Assembly: GCF_029542785.1 (NCBI RefSeq)
Contig: NC_083373.1
Span: 496,001 to 560,000, forward strand
DNA from: Malassezia japonica
Taxonomy: Eukaryota; Basidiomycota; Malasseziomycetes; Malasseziales; Malasseziaceae
Direction: 5' to 3'
DNA length: 64,000 bases
Shown: one piece after another, positions 1 through 13,327 of the stretch
Layout: each line of letters starts with the position of its first letter
Position numbering within the stretch: position 1 is the stretch's first letter
Position numbers and translations under genes: made by a program
Notes under the pieces: generated by a model
What the model was told of the DNA's origin: nothing
Database searches by the model: none
What the model saw: only the letters and a program-made list of their open reading frames with translations

Positions 1-1519
1 ACGGAAGATGCGCCCGAGCCGGTGAGCGAGCCCGCTACGCCGCGCACGCGCACAACGTCGAAGCGTGCTGCCAAGACCAAGGCGACGCAGGCGCTCGAGA
101 CGCAGTCGCCCAAGCCAGGCAAGAGCAACGTCAAGATTGAGGAGCCCGGCAGTGTGCTGACGAAGCGTGCGCCGCGTGCCGCCGAGGCGCCCGCATCCGA
201 AAAGGCGCCCGCGGCCGCTGCCAAGGAGGGGAAGCAGGCGGATCCCGCGGGTGCGTCCAAGGCGTTCTGGAGGAAGGTGAAGGAGCGCACCGTCTTTTCG
301 TTGCTGATGATTGCGGGCTTTATCAGTACGTCGTGTAACTCACCCAGCCATCCTGCTGATGGGCCCGTCCTACCTGATCCTGCTCGTGCTCGTGCTCGAG
401 ACGCTCGTCTACCGCGAGATTACGGCGCTCTTCAATATCCCCGGCCGCGCGAGTTTGACCGGCAGCAGCCGTGCGAGCCAGAGCGAGGCGGACGAGGAGC
501 TTGATGTGGAGCAGCGTGCGCGCGAGACGCAGCGCGAAGAGCTCTGGAGCAAGACGCTGAGCTGGTACTTTTTCGCGGTGTGCAACTTTTTCCTGTACGG
601 CGAGTCGCTGATCTACTATTTCAAGCACATTGTGTTTGTCGACTCGTTCTTTTTGCAGTTTGCGCGCCACCACCGGTTCATCTCGTTCATGCTTTACATC
701 TTTGGCTTTATGGCGTTTGTGTCGAACCTGAAGCGCCGCAACCTCAAGCACCAGTTCGGTCTCTTTTGCTGGGTGCACATGTCGCTGCTGCTGATTGTCA
801 TGTCGGCGCACTTTATCGTGAACAACATCCTCGAAGGCATCATCTGGTTCTGGGTGCCCGCCAGCCTGGTGATCTGCAACGACAGCTTTGCGTACGTGTG
901 CGGCATGCTCTTTGGCCGCACCCCCCTCATTTCGCTCTCGCCGAAAAAGACGGTCGAGGGCTTTGTCGGCGCGCTGCTCGTCACCATGCTCTTTGCATGG
1001 TGCTGGGCGGGAATCTTCCAGCGCTTCGACTACATGGTGTGCCCTGCGGTGAACCTCGGCATGAACGCTTTTAGCGGCATGACGTGCGAAAAGAACCCCG
1101 TGTTCCTCTCGCACGAGGCCTTCCTCCCGGGTATCGTCTCGGACGTGCTCACCGCGCTGCTCGGCCGCCCGGTGACCACCTTCCGCTGGAGCATGTTCCA
1201 GTGCCACGCGCTGGTGATGGCCGCGTTCGCGAGCCTCGTCGCGCCGTTCGGCGGCTTCTTTGCCAGTGGATTCAAGCGCGCATTCAACATCAAGGACTTT
1301 GGCGACAGCATCCCCGGCCACGGTGGCCTGACGGACCGCTTCGACTGCCAGTTCATCATGGGGCTGTTTAGCTACGTGTACTACTCCTCACTCATCCGCG
1401 AATCGCGCGTCACTGTCGGGCTCGTGATGCAAATGATCGTTACGCAACTGCCTCTCGACCAGCAAACGCAGCTGCTCCGTGACCTCACGCGCTACCTGGC
1501 CACCGAGGGGCACATTTAA
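1..1519 (+). CDS. CDS1: Phosphatidate cytidylyltransferase (CDP-diacylglycerol synthase), 5'-truncated
   Basis: Makes CDP-diacylglycerol from phosphatidate and CTP, the entry point to phosphatidylinositol, PS and cardiolipin; an integral ER membrane enzyme. The frame is open from base 1, so the start lies upstream. The visible part is 498 aa: a Lys/Ala-rich cytosolic N-tail, then many hydrophobic segments. The family signature (S-x-x-K-R then K-D-F, P-G-H-G-G-x-x-D-R-x-D) lies at about 1264-1347. Exons are 1-325 and 348-1519; the 22-nt intron 326-347 (GTACGT...CTCACCCAG) restores the conserved stretch ITILLMGPSYLI and the VYRE motif. Stop TAA at 1517-1519. The identification is firm; only the N-terminus is missing. 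Confidence 0.95.
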
Positions 1520-1663
1520 AAGGTAGCCCTGCCAAGCCTGTAGAAGTAGCCCCGCGGCCTGCACGGCCCATCTGCACGTGAATGCAACTCGCCTCGCCCT
1601 GCATCCGCGTGCAGCGCGCCGCTCCACTCGCTTTTGCACGCAGCGAGCGACGGACCGCGTCGC

Positions 1664-4600
1664 ATGCATACAGACGGCAGCGGCATGGCCTCCGAGGGGC
1701 CGTGGCCGCAGAGCGATAGCAGTGTACGCATGACAGAGCGACGACATGGGATCGGGCGCGTGCCGGTGCCTGCCGTCGACGGGGGCGCGATCGCTGCACC
1801 GCCCATGCAGTTTGCCAGCCTGCCCTACCTCGCCGAGCAGGCGCCACGCACCCAGGCAGGGCCATCGGCGAGCTTTATGCGACCCGTACAAAACGTGCCG
1901 GCGCCTCTGCCGCAGAGCGCGTCGTTCCACGAGATTCCTTCGGCTCCAGCCTACGGTTTGGAGCCGAGCGGGTGGAACGTGGACCGCAATCCGTTCCGCC
2001 GCAAGCAGGACGAGCACGAGACACAGCTGGCGTATGCGCTCGACACGCCGTCGGCACGGCCCAGGGGCTACCACGACGTTTACCCGTCCAACGCGTCGAC
2101 CGACCTGTCTTACTCACAGTCCTCGCTGGACATTTCACGCTCCCGACAGCCATCCTCGAGCTCGATCGCGCGCAGCTTTACCACCGACGAAGACTCGCGC
2201 CCGGCGAATACACCGTCGCAGAAGCCGCTGTCGGCGGCCGCAAATCGTGTCGCAGGGACCTTTTCACGACTGACACGCCTGCGCACGCGGCCAGTGGGAC
2301 GGTCACAGCCGGCGCCGCACAGCGCCGAGCCGGATCTGCCATCGCGCGACGTGCACGAGCCGGCGCCAGCCTTGTACACACAGCGCCCAGATGCCCAGAT
2401 GCGCCACGAGCAGCCGACGCCTGTGCCAATGGCGCCACGCTCGGAAAACCCGTCGGGATCGAGCCTCGAGGCACTGAGTCCAGATACGCCGAGCGACGCG
2501 GCCTCTCTCTCGCGGCACACACGCGGCGCAAGTGGGCGCTCACAAGCCAGCAGCGGCGGCTCGCTTGTGCAGCGCGACGCTCCGCCACCGCCCCGCGCCA
2601 TGACACGCACGGCATCCAAGCCGGAACTGCGCTCACAGCCGATGGATGCGCAGTTCCAGCGCCTCGAGCTGATCGGGCGTGGCGCGTACGGTGCCGTGTA
2701 CCGCGGCAGGCACAATCCATCGAATACGCTCGTCGCACTCAAGGTGATCGACATGGACACGCCGGACGACGACGTGTCCGAGATCCGCCGCGAAGTTGCA
2801 TTGCTGAGCCAGATGCGCCAGGCGCATCTCAAAAATATCGTGCGGTACTGGGACTGTTGGCTCTCGGGCCCGACGTTGTGTATTGCGATGGACTATGCCG
2901 AAGGCGGCAGCGTCCGAACTTTGGTACGTTTTTCTTTTTTCCGCTGACCCAGATGAAAGCCGGCACGATTCTCGAGCGCCACCTCGCTGTGATTATGCGC
3001 GAGACGCTCGTCGCCTTGGACTATATCCACAAGGCAGGCATTATTCATCGCGACATCAAAGCGGCGAATATCCTTGTGACGCGCACCGGGCAGCCGATGC
3101 TGTGCGACTTTGGCGTCGCCGCTTCGTTCGTACAGGGCGGCACGCGGGGAAAGCGCAGCACGCTGATCGGCACACCGTACTGGATGGCGCCGGAAGTGAT
3201 CCTCGAGGGCAAGACGTACGACTACAAGGCCGACATCTGGAGCTTGGGCATCACCGCATACGAGATTGCGACTGGCAATCCCCCGATGGCCGAGCAGGAT
3301 CAGCACCGCGTGATTGCCATGATTCCCAAGAACAAGCCGCCGCGCCTCCCGGACGGCGCCTACTCGCCGATGCTGCGCGAGTTTGTGGCGGGGTGTCTCG
3401 ACGAGGACCCCAGTGCACGCCTCGCCGCCGAGGACCTCGCACGTACCAAGTGGATCCGCGCGTACGCCAAGACGCCGGTCTCGGTCCTGCGCGAACTCCT
3501 CGCGCAGTACGCAACCTGGACACAGGCCGGCGGTGTGCGCACGAGTCTCATCCAAGGCAAGGATGGGCCACTCGCATTGCGGTACGTACTTTTGCTGACG
3601 CAGCCTCGCATCCGAAGACCCATCTGTGGTGCCGATCGAGCCGGAATGGAAGTTTGGATCGATGGATTCGGACGACGCTGCGCCGCTTGCGCTCGAGCAG
3701 GCGCTGCCGTCCGAGCCGGTGCACGACCATCCTCTGCAGCGCATGTTTGAGCGCGACGATGCGCCAGCCGGCGAGCGCACGCCAAAGCCGCCAGTGTCTG
3801 GCACGAGCACGCCGCGCCCAGGCGCACTCGCGCAGGCAACCACGCAGGCAGCCACGCCTGCGCCTGCGCCTCCCGCTACTCCCGCTGCCGCGACGCCGAA
3901 CCGTGCCGAGCGGCCGGCCGGCGGCGGCTTTGCAGGCCTCGGCTCGACGCCGTTCCGCTTCGGTGTCGGGAGCCGTGCGCAAGCGACGCCTGTCGCCAAA
4001 GACGCGCCGCCTGCTGATGCTGCGTCCGAAGGCTCGCCACGCGACACGCTCGGCGCGCCTGCGCCATCGCTCGTGACGCACAGCACTTCGCTTGCGGCGA
4101 TCGGCGAGGCAACGCAGGACGAGGCTCCCTCGCCCCCCGGCACGTCGCCGAACGGCGCGAGCGACGGCATGGCGCCGAGCCTCTCCCAGTCCACGACCTC
4201 GCCCGAGCTCGATGCCGACGAGATTGACTCGCCGCGGCAGTCGCCAGCGCTGCGGCGCGTCGGCCGCATGCCCCAGAGCATGCCCCGCTCAGCGTCGCAG
4301 CGCCCGCTGCGCCTCGTGTCTTCCTCGTCGTCCCTGGGCTGGGAGACACAGTCCAAGACGCGCGACGATGCGCGGCGGACCGAGGCGACCAAAGCGCCCG
4401 ACGCCCCCTCGTTCCTTGGCGAGCCCTACTCTGGCTTCCGCCCCCAAGGCATCATGAGCCGCACGCGGAGCCGCAGCGGCGGTGCGGCCGATCTGCGGTC
4501 GCGCCCCGCCGCGTCGCACCATGCGTCGCAGTCGTTCACCGGCCGCACGCGTCTCGCCCCCCTGCAGATCTTGTCGCGGGCCTCGGACGCCCCCCCCAAG

Positions 4601-5116
4601 TCGTCTGTGTCTATGGATGGCACGCTACCGACCTCCTCCCTCTCCTTCCTCCCCAAAGACGAGCTGGGCACCGACAAGGCGCACCGGCGCAAGCAGCACG
4701 GCGGTTCCGACCCCACGCTGCTCAAGACGCCGCTCCTGTCGCTCCCCAAGCCCGGTGTGCGTGGCCACGCGCGCGAAGCGTCGGAGCCTGTCGCAGTCAG
4801 CGAAGTCCCCCAGCGCCTCGCGCCGCTCCCCCCGCGCACGGCGCCGCAGACGCCCGATTCAAAAAGCACGCCCGATCCACCGAAAGACGTCTTCCAAACG
4901 TCGCCCGCGCCGCCCGCGCCGCCCGCGCACGCGCCGTTTGAGGGCCCTGCGCTGCGGCCGCTGGACCTGGCGAACCTGATGAACCGCCAAGAGCTCCATA
5001 CGGAGCTTACGCAGACCGTCAACGACCTCGGTGCGTGGCTCGACGCTTTGGCGCTCGGCCTCTCCACCGTGCTGGCTCCCTCGCCACTGTACCATAAATC
5101 ACCACGTGGCACATAG
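1664..5116 (+). CDS. Ste20/germinal-centre-type Ser/Thr kinase (Kic1/Nak1-like)
   Basis: Protein of 1133 aa from exons 1664-2923, 2953-3581 and 3604-5116 (introns of 29 and 22 nt). A low-complexity Ser/Pro-rich N-terminus of about 330 aa is followed by a complete kinase domain (residues about 330-590) with GRGAYG loop, VALKVI lysine, HRDIKAAN catalytic loop, DFGV, and the GTPYWMAPEV activation segment typical of the Ste20 family. The C-terminal 500 aa are disordered. The kinase domain most resembles the GCK branch (yeast Kic1, fission yeast Nak1), which feeds the RAM/MOR NDR-kinase polarity network; that pathway role is inferred from family. First ATG in frame is 1664; 1685 or 1730 are alternatives. 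Confidence 0.85.
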
Positions 5117-5233
5117 TCCGGAAATCCCGTCCAGCCAATCACGAAAAAGGCATTAGCCGGCGCAGAGAGGCAAGAAACCCGCTGGGCCTGCGATTGGCTT
5201 TTCGTACCACTGTACTCTTGTCGTCGCTACACG

Positions 5234-7121
<1,888 letters not shown>

Positions 7122-7213
7122 CCTCCAAAAAAGTGCACAAGGAAGAAGGGGGACCGCGTACGTCACGTGATGATGCACGGATGTCCGCGCGCGGTCCCTG
7201 GCGAGGCGCTGTG
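7122..7213. promoter_or_regulatory. Divergent HMT1/BOS1 promoter with TCACGTGA
   Basis: Only 92 bp separate the two ATGs. A palindromic TCACGTGA lies at 7163-7170. The E-box-like CACGTG core is a known bHLH (Cbf1-type) site in fungi; its use here is inferred from position only. Confidence 0.45.
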
Positions 7214-8148
7214 ATGAACTCGTTGTACAATCTGGCGACGCGCCAGACGGCGGCCATCCGCACGGATGTCGAGTCGTACAGTGCGGATCCGTCGAACTCG
7301 GCACGCAGGGCTCAGATAAATGCCGCATTCACTACCGTTCTCAAAACCATCGAGGACTACGAGGGAATGGCGAAGCGCGAGCTGGTCGTCGCCAAGCGCG
7401 AAAAGGCGCTCAGCAGGGCAGACAACTTTCGCGCAGAGGTGAAGCAGCTGCGCGAGACAATGGCACGCGCAGATTCGGGGGGCGGGCGTGCTACTACGAT
7501 GGCATGGCCTGCAACGCAGCCGGCCATGGCGCCAAGGTCGCGCGTGGTCGACGGCGCGAGTGCCGCGCCGCAGGCCATGGCTAGTGGCGCCGCGCCGCAG
7601 TACATGGCAGGAGGCGCCGCGCCGTACCCGGTGCAAGACCACCGCCCGTCGTACCCGGCTCTCAGCCAGTACGCCCGCCCGACGCTGCCGGCCCAGTACA
7701 GCATGCCGCCGACGCAGATGCCGTACTCGTACGGCGCCGGACCGAGTCACGACCCGCTCGCAGCGTATCGTGCTGCGCAACCGGACGCGCCGCTCGGAAC
7801 CGACTCGCCGTACAGCATGCGCGAGGGCCATGCGCTGCGTGAGCACTCGTTTATCCAGAACACCGAGGCGCAGCTCGATGCATTCATTGCGCAGGGCCGC
7901 TCGGTCCTCGGGAATCTGGTGGAGCAGCGTGGCATCCTCAAGGGGACGCGCAAGCGCCTCTTGGACGCGGCCAACTCGGTGGGCCTGAGCCGCGAGCTGA
8001 TTGTACGTCGCTTTGCTCACACAGGGTTTGATCGACCGCATTGGCGCGCAAGACAAGATTATCTTTATCGTCGGCGCCGTATTCACCTTGTTCGCCTTTT
8101 GTACGTCGCCCCGCTGACCCAGTCATGATTTATCGTTGGTTCGGCTAG
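7214..8148 (+). CDS. BOS1: Golgi Qb-SNARE Bos1/membrin with a long proline-rich linker
   Basis: ER-Golgi vesicle fusion SNARE. Exons 7214-8002, 8025-8100 and 8123-8148 (both introns 22 nt) give 296 aa, longer than yeast Bos1 (244) and human membrin (212). Order: N-terminal helical bundle starting MNSLYNLATRQ, an unusual Pro/Ala/Met/Tyr-rich linker at about residues 95-195, then the SNARE helix with NTEAQLDAFIAQGRSVL, and a C-terminal membrane anchor made from exon 2 (IIFIVGAVFTLFAF) with a short RWFG luminal end from exon 3. The two introns are essential to see the anchor; unspliced translation ends in an Arg-rich nonsense tail. Confidence 0.9.
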
Positions 8149-8180
8149 TGCCAGTATATACCCTATTCTACAGAAACCAT

Positions 8181-9131
8181 TTAAAACGACACGACTTTCT
8201 TGGCCGGCTTGCGGGGCTGCGCGGCAGCATGCTTGCTCTTCTCCGCACGCTTCTTGGACAGCAGGTGGAACTCGTCGTCGTCGGCACCGACCGCGAGGTC
8301 CTCGTCGTCCATCATCCCGACCCCGCCCGCCTCGACCGAGTGCGCCGCGGTGGTGCGGCGGGGGTCCAGGGGGCAGTCCTTCGCCAGATGGTCGACCGAG
8401 TGGCAGACCTTGCAGTCGCCGCCGTCGGGGTATACACCACGCCCTTTGTTCTCGGGGCACTTGGACGCCAGGTGGCCTTTTTGGGTACAGATGTAGCACG
8501 TCGCAAACGGCAGCTCGCCGCCAACCTTGGGCGCGGGGCGGCGGCACTTGGCCAGCGTATGCTCGGTGCTGCCACAGCGGAAGCAGATGCCGACCGTGTC
8601 CTTACCGAGCTTGGACGAGGCCTCGTTCATCGCCGGGCTGCCAGAGCCCACGGCCTCGGGGCAGTCCTTGGCCGAGTGACCCGTGCCGCGACACACAAAG
8701 CAGCGCATACTCGCCTCGCGCTCGCTCGCACGCATCTGGCGCCGGAACTCGGTCTTTTGGTCGGCCTCTAAGAGTCAGCAGGGATACGTACCCAGACGGG
8801 GGCGCCGGGGGCGGCCATCGGCTTCCTCACGCGCTTTGCGCTTGCCAAGAGCACCGCGCGCACCATTCAGCGCAGTCGCCTGCTGCTCAAGCGCTTTGGC
8901 CTCGCGCATGTGCTTGGCACGGGTCTCGTCCGAGTTGGTCTTTTTCGCTTTGAGGCGTAGCAGCTTGACACGCTTCAGCAGCTTCTTGGGGTCAGACGGC
9001 TCCTCGCGCGAGGGGGGTGTGGGTGCGGGGGTAGGCACAGATGTAGCAGGCTCTTCCTGCTCGTCGTCGGATGCGATGCGGTTCGCAGACGGCAGCGCGC
9101 GCCGCCCTTCGAGCTTCGTATAGCGGGTCAT
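8181..9131 (-). CDS. ZCCHC9: CCHC zinc-knuckle RNA-binding protein, ZCCHC9 family
   Basis: Exons 9131-8792 and 8767-8181 with a 24-nt intron (8768-8791) give 308 aa. The N-terminal half is charged and predicted helical (KKLLKRVKLLRLKAKK). The C-terminal half has four zinc knuckles: CFVCRGTGHSAKDC, CFRCGSTEHTLAKC, CYICTQKGHLASKC and CKVCHSVDHLAKDC, in the spacing of ZCCHC9 proteins, including the characteristic short FATCYI and YPDGGDCK linkers. The family is nucleolar and linked to exosome-dependent rRNA processing; that is family knowledge. Convergent with BOS1, stops 32 nt apart. Confidence 0.88.
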
Positions 9132-9175
9132 GCAGGCAAGAGTCGTGAGCCACCGAAAAAAAGTCGGCTGACTAA

Positions 9176-10641
9176 TCATACCTCCACGTCGAGCAGAAAG
9201 GTGCTCAGGCGCTGGGGCGTGGTGAGCCACGCGGCCAGGGGGTAAGAGGAGCCAGAGGCGGGCTCGTGGAGCTCGATAGGCATCTCTGTGGCCAATTCAT
9301 CTTGGCGGGAGCTGAGCGCGAGAAAATTCGCGACGCGCGCCTCGTTCAGATCGTCGTCACGAGGGCCACGGAGGGCCTCCTTGGCTTCTTGGTAGGCACG
9401 AATGTGTGCGTCCCATAGAGCAAAAGGGGGCGGTGTGACCATGTATTCGGGGTTTTTCCATTGCGCATACGTGCGCGAGGTATCCTGGGGACTTTTTGCG
9501 CCGTGAGCCAGATCGGTCCGTGCGCGGACCACTTGATGGAGCCATGCGCGAGGCGACAGCGACGACCACGACGAGAGAGAAAGGGGGCGGTCGCCTTTGC
9601 GCTTGGTCGATGCACCCATTTTTACACCGCCCAAGATACTCTCCATGCGGCTCCCACGGCGCCAGACAATTGCTGGGTGAGAACAAGGACGTACCTCCTG
9701 CACTTGGCACAGGCTCGACGTCTGCCCATTTTTCAGAGCCTTGCGGTATGCGTAGTGATGCCGCAACATGCTCCTCGACCTGGTTGCGACCGCTAGGAAA
9801 GGGCTGGTCGACAAGGTGCACGGTGCACCGAGGCGCGTGTGCGCCGAGTCCGGCCAAGGCTGACGTGCACGCAACCGCATACGTAGCGTCCATACCAGGC
9901 GTGCGTGAAATCACAATGCTAGCATAAAACACCGGCTCGAGCCACTGCGAGAGCAAAGCGCCTTGAATTCCCAGCGAATTCCACAGGCGCACCTTGTCCG
10001 AGCACGACATGCTGATCGCCGGCGGCGAGTCGCGGCGCCCAGGTTTGGTACGCAGAAGCATGCCCTGAGTTGACGACGTCTCGCGGCCACGCAAGAGCGA
10101 GCCGGCCGCATGTGCCGCCGTCTGTGGTGTATGCCCTGTGAGCTCGTCCTGCATGGCGTTACGTGCGTGTAACAAGCACGAGGATGCCTCGCCGCACGGC
10201 GGCGTGGATATGTACAGATGTATGCGCGCCTGATCAGAGAGCCGCCAGCGCACCGGCGCATGGTCATGCGTCATTGTCGGCGTAAAGAGGCGAGGGAGGC
10301 CGTCGACCTCCTCCGCTTGGCTCTGGTGCTCCAGCACGAGCCGCTCGAGGAGCCATGCCCGAAGTGCGCGTCGTACGAGCACTTCGGCATGACAGTCGTG
10401 AAGCACGTCGCCGTGGCGCGGGAGTTGGGCATACGGCATGCACTTGACGCCTGTGCCTAGAGCGATCGGAATCAAGTCGGTGCCGACCTGCGCGACGGCC
10501 CCCGCCAGAATCGTCCATTCCTCCCTACATTAGTGAGCTTGCGTACCTTCCATTGGACCGTTTCTGTGGCTTCCCGCCGCCTTTCGGGAGCGCCGCGTAG
10601 GCCTGCAAGCACGTCCGTGCGACATGGTCGGCGTCGGCCAT
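9176..10641 (-). CDS. TAD1: tRNA-specific adenosine deaminase 1 (A37 of tRNA-Ala)
   Basis: Deaminates A37 to inosine next to the anticodon of tRNA-Ala. Exons 10641-10547, 10524-9695 and 9672-9176 (both introns 22 nt) give 473 aa. Exon 1 and 2 join to read [13 protein letters not shown], the usual start of the adenosine-deaminase domain. Zinc and catalytic residues are in [10 protein letters not shown] (His and Glu), PPCGEAS (Cys) and [10 protein letters not shown] (Cys). The second splice joins to [20 protein letters not shown], equivalent to the C-terminal substrate-binding part. Start chosen because the first ATG gives the expected [15 protein letters not shown]. Confidence 0.93.
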
Positions 10642-10680
10642 GACGTCGGTGGAGGCAAAAAATGGCTCTAATTCTCGTAA

Positions 10681-11851
10681 CTACAATTTTTCCTTGTCCG
10701 TGCGTTCCTGGAGGTGTGTCGACTGGAGCTCCTTGGCGAGCTCGTCGGTGCTCGGCAGCGGCGGTGCGTCGTGTTTCTCTACCGCTTTTGCATCTGCACT
10801 CTTTGTCGGAGGCTCTTTTGCAGGTGCAAAGCGTCCGAGCATCTCTTGGTAGAGTGCGTCCAACTCTGCTTCCCAGCCGCACTTTTGGGCCAGGACGCGG
10901 ATCGTTTCGTCGACCTTGCCCCCGCAGAACGTGTCGCGCGAGCCCTCGGAGAAATCGAATCCTCCTCCATCCATAGGATCGAAGCGTGCGAGGAGACCCT
11001 TGCGCGCCTCGCCGACCTTTTCCAGGTTCAGCAGCCAGCGCGGGCAGTCGCGCGGCACTTCGTCAATCAGCGCGGCGAACGGGTTGACCTGGGTAAGTAG
11101 CGCGACGTACAACGAGCGACGTGCCGAGAACCATGAGCACCTGGGCACGCCGGAAATCAAAGAGGCGCTCAAAGAAGCGGTCGGGGAGACTCTCGCCAAA
11201 GACTGCGTTAGTCCAGCAGCGTACAGGTAATATCTGGCTTGATGCTCGGCGGCTCCTTTTTCTTCGCGCACTTGGGCTGCTCGCACCGTGCGACTGCGCC
11301 GCTCTTGACCTTGTCCTCGAGCCACTGTGCATCGACTTGTTTCTTGCACTCGATGCACCGCGCCTTGGCAAATGAGCCGTGCGCCTCGACGAGCATGTCG
11401 GGTGAGAGGCCCGCGAGCTGTTCGAGCGTGTCGACTGTGTGAGCATAAGCACGTACTGTTCTGTGTAAAGACACGCAAGAGTTTCCCCTTCTTTTCGAGC
11501 AGCGTAAAGAAGCAGTGCGTGAGCGTCGGCCGGTACGTCTTGCCGTCCGGATAGAGCTCCTTGTACAGTGTATAGAACGGCTGGGGGTTTCCACGGAAGA
11601 AGCCAATGTCAAAAAGGGCCTCGGGGTACGGCAGGTCGTACTTGGCCAGGCTCGCGTACAGTCCCGTCACCGGCGAGCGAAAGTCGGGGATGCCTGCGCC
11701 GGTCGAAATACCCGCTCCCGCCATGACGAGCACGCGCGTCGCTGCATAAGCACGGCTACCTACTCTTGTCATTCGTAAGCTTCTTTGCGAGGCGGTCGAG
11801 GCCCGCCTCGGTGCCGGGTGCAAGCGCCTCCTTCGATGCCGTCATGCCCAT
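10681..11851 (-). CDS. HST2: Class I sirtuin, cytoplasmic Hst2/SIRT2 type
   Basis: NAD-dependent protein deacetylase. Five exons: 11851-11764, 11741-11457, 11434-11225, 11202-11111 and 11088-10681; all four introns are exactly 22 nt. The 360-aa product shows [14 protein letters not shown], the TQNIDTLE motif (split by intron 2), catalytic EAHGSF, zinc cysteines CIEC and CEQPKC, KPDITFFGE (split by intron 3), LGTSLVVNPFA and the Hst2-type [10 protein letters not shown]. The C-terminal 90 aa are Glu/Lys/Pro-rich. A second sirtuin of the SIR2/HST1 class lies at 62-63.7 kb. Start ATG 11851; a second ATG follows two codons later. Confidence 0.95.
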
Positions 11852-11910
11852 GCACGTCGTGTCCGCCCGTGCACCGTGACTAAAACCTCCGCTTCTCCAC
11901 CGCCGCGACG

Positions 11911-13221
11911 ATGGCGCAGGGCCCGGCGAAGTCCACCCGCGCCGCCAAGAAGGCGAAGAGCGAGCAGAATGAGCAGGAAGAAGCGTCGGCGCCCGCACCG
12001 CCGACGGCTGGCGAGCTACACGCGGCGCTCCTGCAGGTGAATCAGATGCTTGCGCTGGTCGACCTGCCCCTGGCGCAAGGGCAGCCGAGCAAGCGCCCTG
12101 CGGGCATGCACGACGGGCTCGTGTACGGCCTGCGCGACCTCCTTATACCCCTGAACTCGGTAATGCGTGGCTCGGGCGCTACTGCCCAGAACCTCGCGGC
12201 GGCGATCGGTGCGCCGACCAACAGCACGCCGGCGCACGAGCTGGGCGCATACGTCTCGAGTGCAACCGGCATGACGCACATCCTCGACCAGGTCGTCGAG
12301 TCGCTCCAAGCGCCGCTTCCGGGCGTGCCTGACGCGCGTACGGCGCTGCAGGTGGTCGAGCGCCATCTCGAGAGCCACCCGCTGTCGACCGCCGACGAGC
12401 GCGACCTGCTACTGCGTCTGCGCCAAAAGCGGCGGCGCGTCATGGAAAGAAAAGACGTGCTGTCGGATGTTGCGGCGGAGCAAAGCGCGGTCCCCGACGA
12501 GGTGCGCAGCCCGCTGTACCCCCCACCGAGCACGCTCACGTTCCGTGCACACACCCCCTGGATCGAGTCGTGTGCGCGCGAGACGGTGCATGCGACGCTC
12601 GCCGCGCTCGTCTCTGTCTTTAACGATACCTATGCCGACGTCTGCCGCGCCGAGGCCGCGGCGCTCGCTCCTGCGAACCCCGACATGGGCCAGACGCTCC
12701 CTGCGCACCGTGTGCGCGCGCGCCTGACGCACTGGAGCGGCGCGAGCGGCGACATCGAGGTCGAGATCCGCGATGTGGCACTTGCGACCATCGGCGTGCA
12801 GGTCGCCGGCGACCAGGCGCATGTCGTGCGCCTTCATCTCTCTGCGCCGAGCGAGCGCTCGAGTGGCGAGGCGCGTGGCGTCAGTGCGTCGCTCCTCCCC
12901 TCGCGCTATGCGAGCTACAATGCGCTGGGCGACCATCTCTTTCTCTATGCACTCGACCGCCAAAAGAAGGCTGCGTCCTATGTCGAAGCGCTCGGCGCGA
13001 CACTGCTGCACCTCGCTGCGCTGCGCACCTATTTCGATGTGCTCCCCGTCCCCGAGACGCAAGTCCAGGCGGTCCCCACGCGCGTGGTCGTCGCGACGCT
13101 CGACCCCGAAAACACCCTCGACCGGACGAAGAGTGCGGTGTGGAAGTGGTGCCGTGCGTTGAACCCTGCGGGCCTCGCGCCGCAGGGCGAATGGTGCGCG
13201 TATTCCCCTAGCCTTTTGTAA
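11911..13221 (+). CDS. Uncharacterised protein, 436 aa
   Basis: Single uninterrupted frame starting 59 bp from the divergent HST2 start. I do not recognise a family. The N-terminus is basic with SKSTRAAKKAK-like character and may be a nuclear signal; the remainder is Ala/Leu-rich and looks largely helical, with a conserved-looking end containing two cysteines (VWKWCRALN and EWCAYSPSLL). A distant Mediator-type subunit was considered because of its helical, poorly conserved character, but no motif supports it. Codon use and composition match the neighbours, so it is a real gene. Confidence 0.8.
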   Translation: MAQGPAKSTRAAKKAKSEQNEQEEASAPAPPTAGELHAALLQVNQMLALVDLPLAQGQPSKRPAGMHDGLVYGLRDLLIPLNSVMRGSGATAQNLAAAIGAPTNSTPAHELGAYVSSATGMTHILDQVVESLQAPLPGVPDARTALQVVERHLESHPLSTADERDLLLRLRQKRRRVMERKDVLSDVAAEQSAVPDEVRSPLYPPPSTLTFRAHTPWIESCARETVHATLAALVSVFNDTYADVCRAEAAALAPANPDMGQTLPAHRVRARLTHWSGASGDIEVEIRDVALATIGVQVAGDQAHVVRLHLSAPSERSSGEARGVSASLLPSRYASYNALGDHLFLYALDRQKKAASYVEALGATLLHLAALRTYFDVLPVPETQVQAVPTRVVVATLDPENTLDRTKSAVWKWCRALNPAGLAPQGEWCAYSPSLL

Positions 13222-13327
13222 ATTGTGATTGGCTCGGCCAAGTCACGCCATTTCGCAGCGCGTGTTGCGCAGGCCCTTATATTTAGTCACTGGAAATTAT
13301 CAGCGCATCGTACCCACCGCCTGCACG

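Noticed and set aside
2893..4392. 499-codon antisense frame in the kinase gene
   Set aside because: Covers the kinase domain in antisense and starts and stops arbitrarily; composition is typical of a shadow frame.
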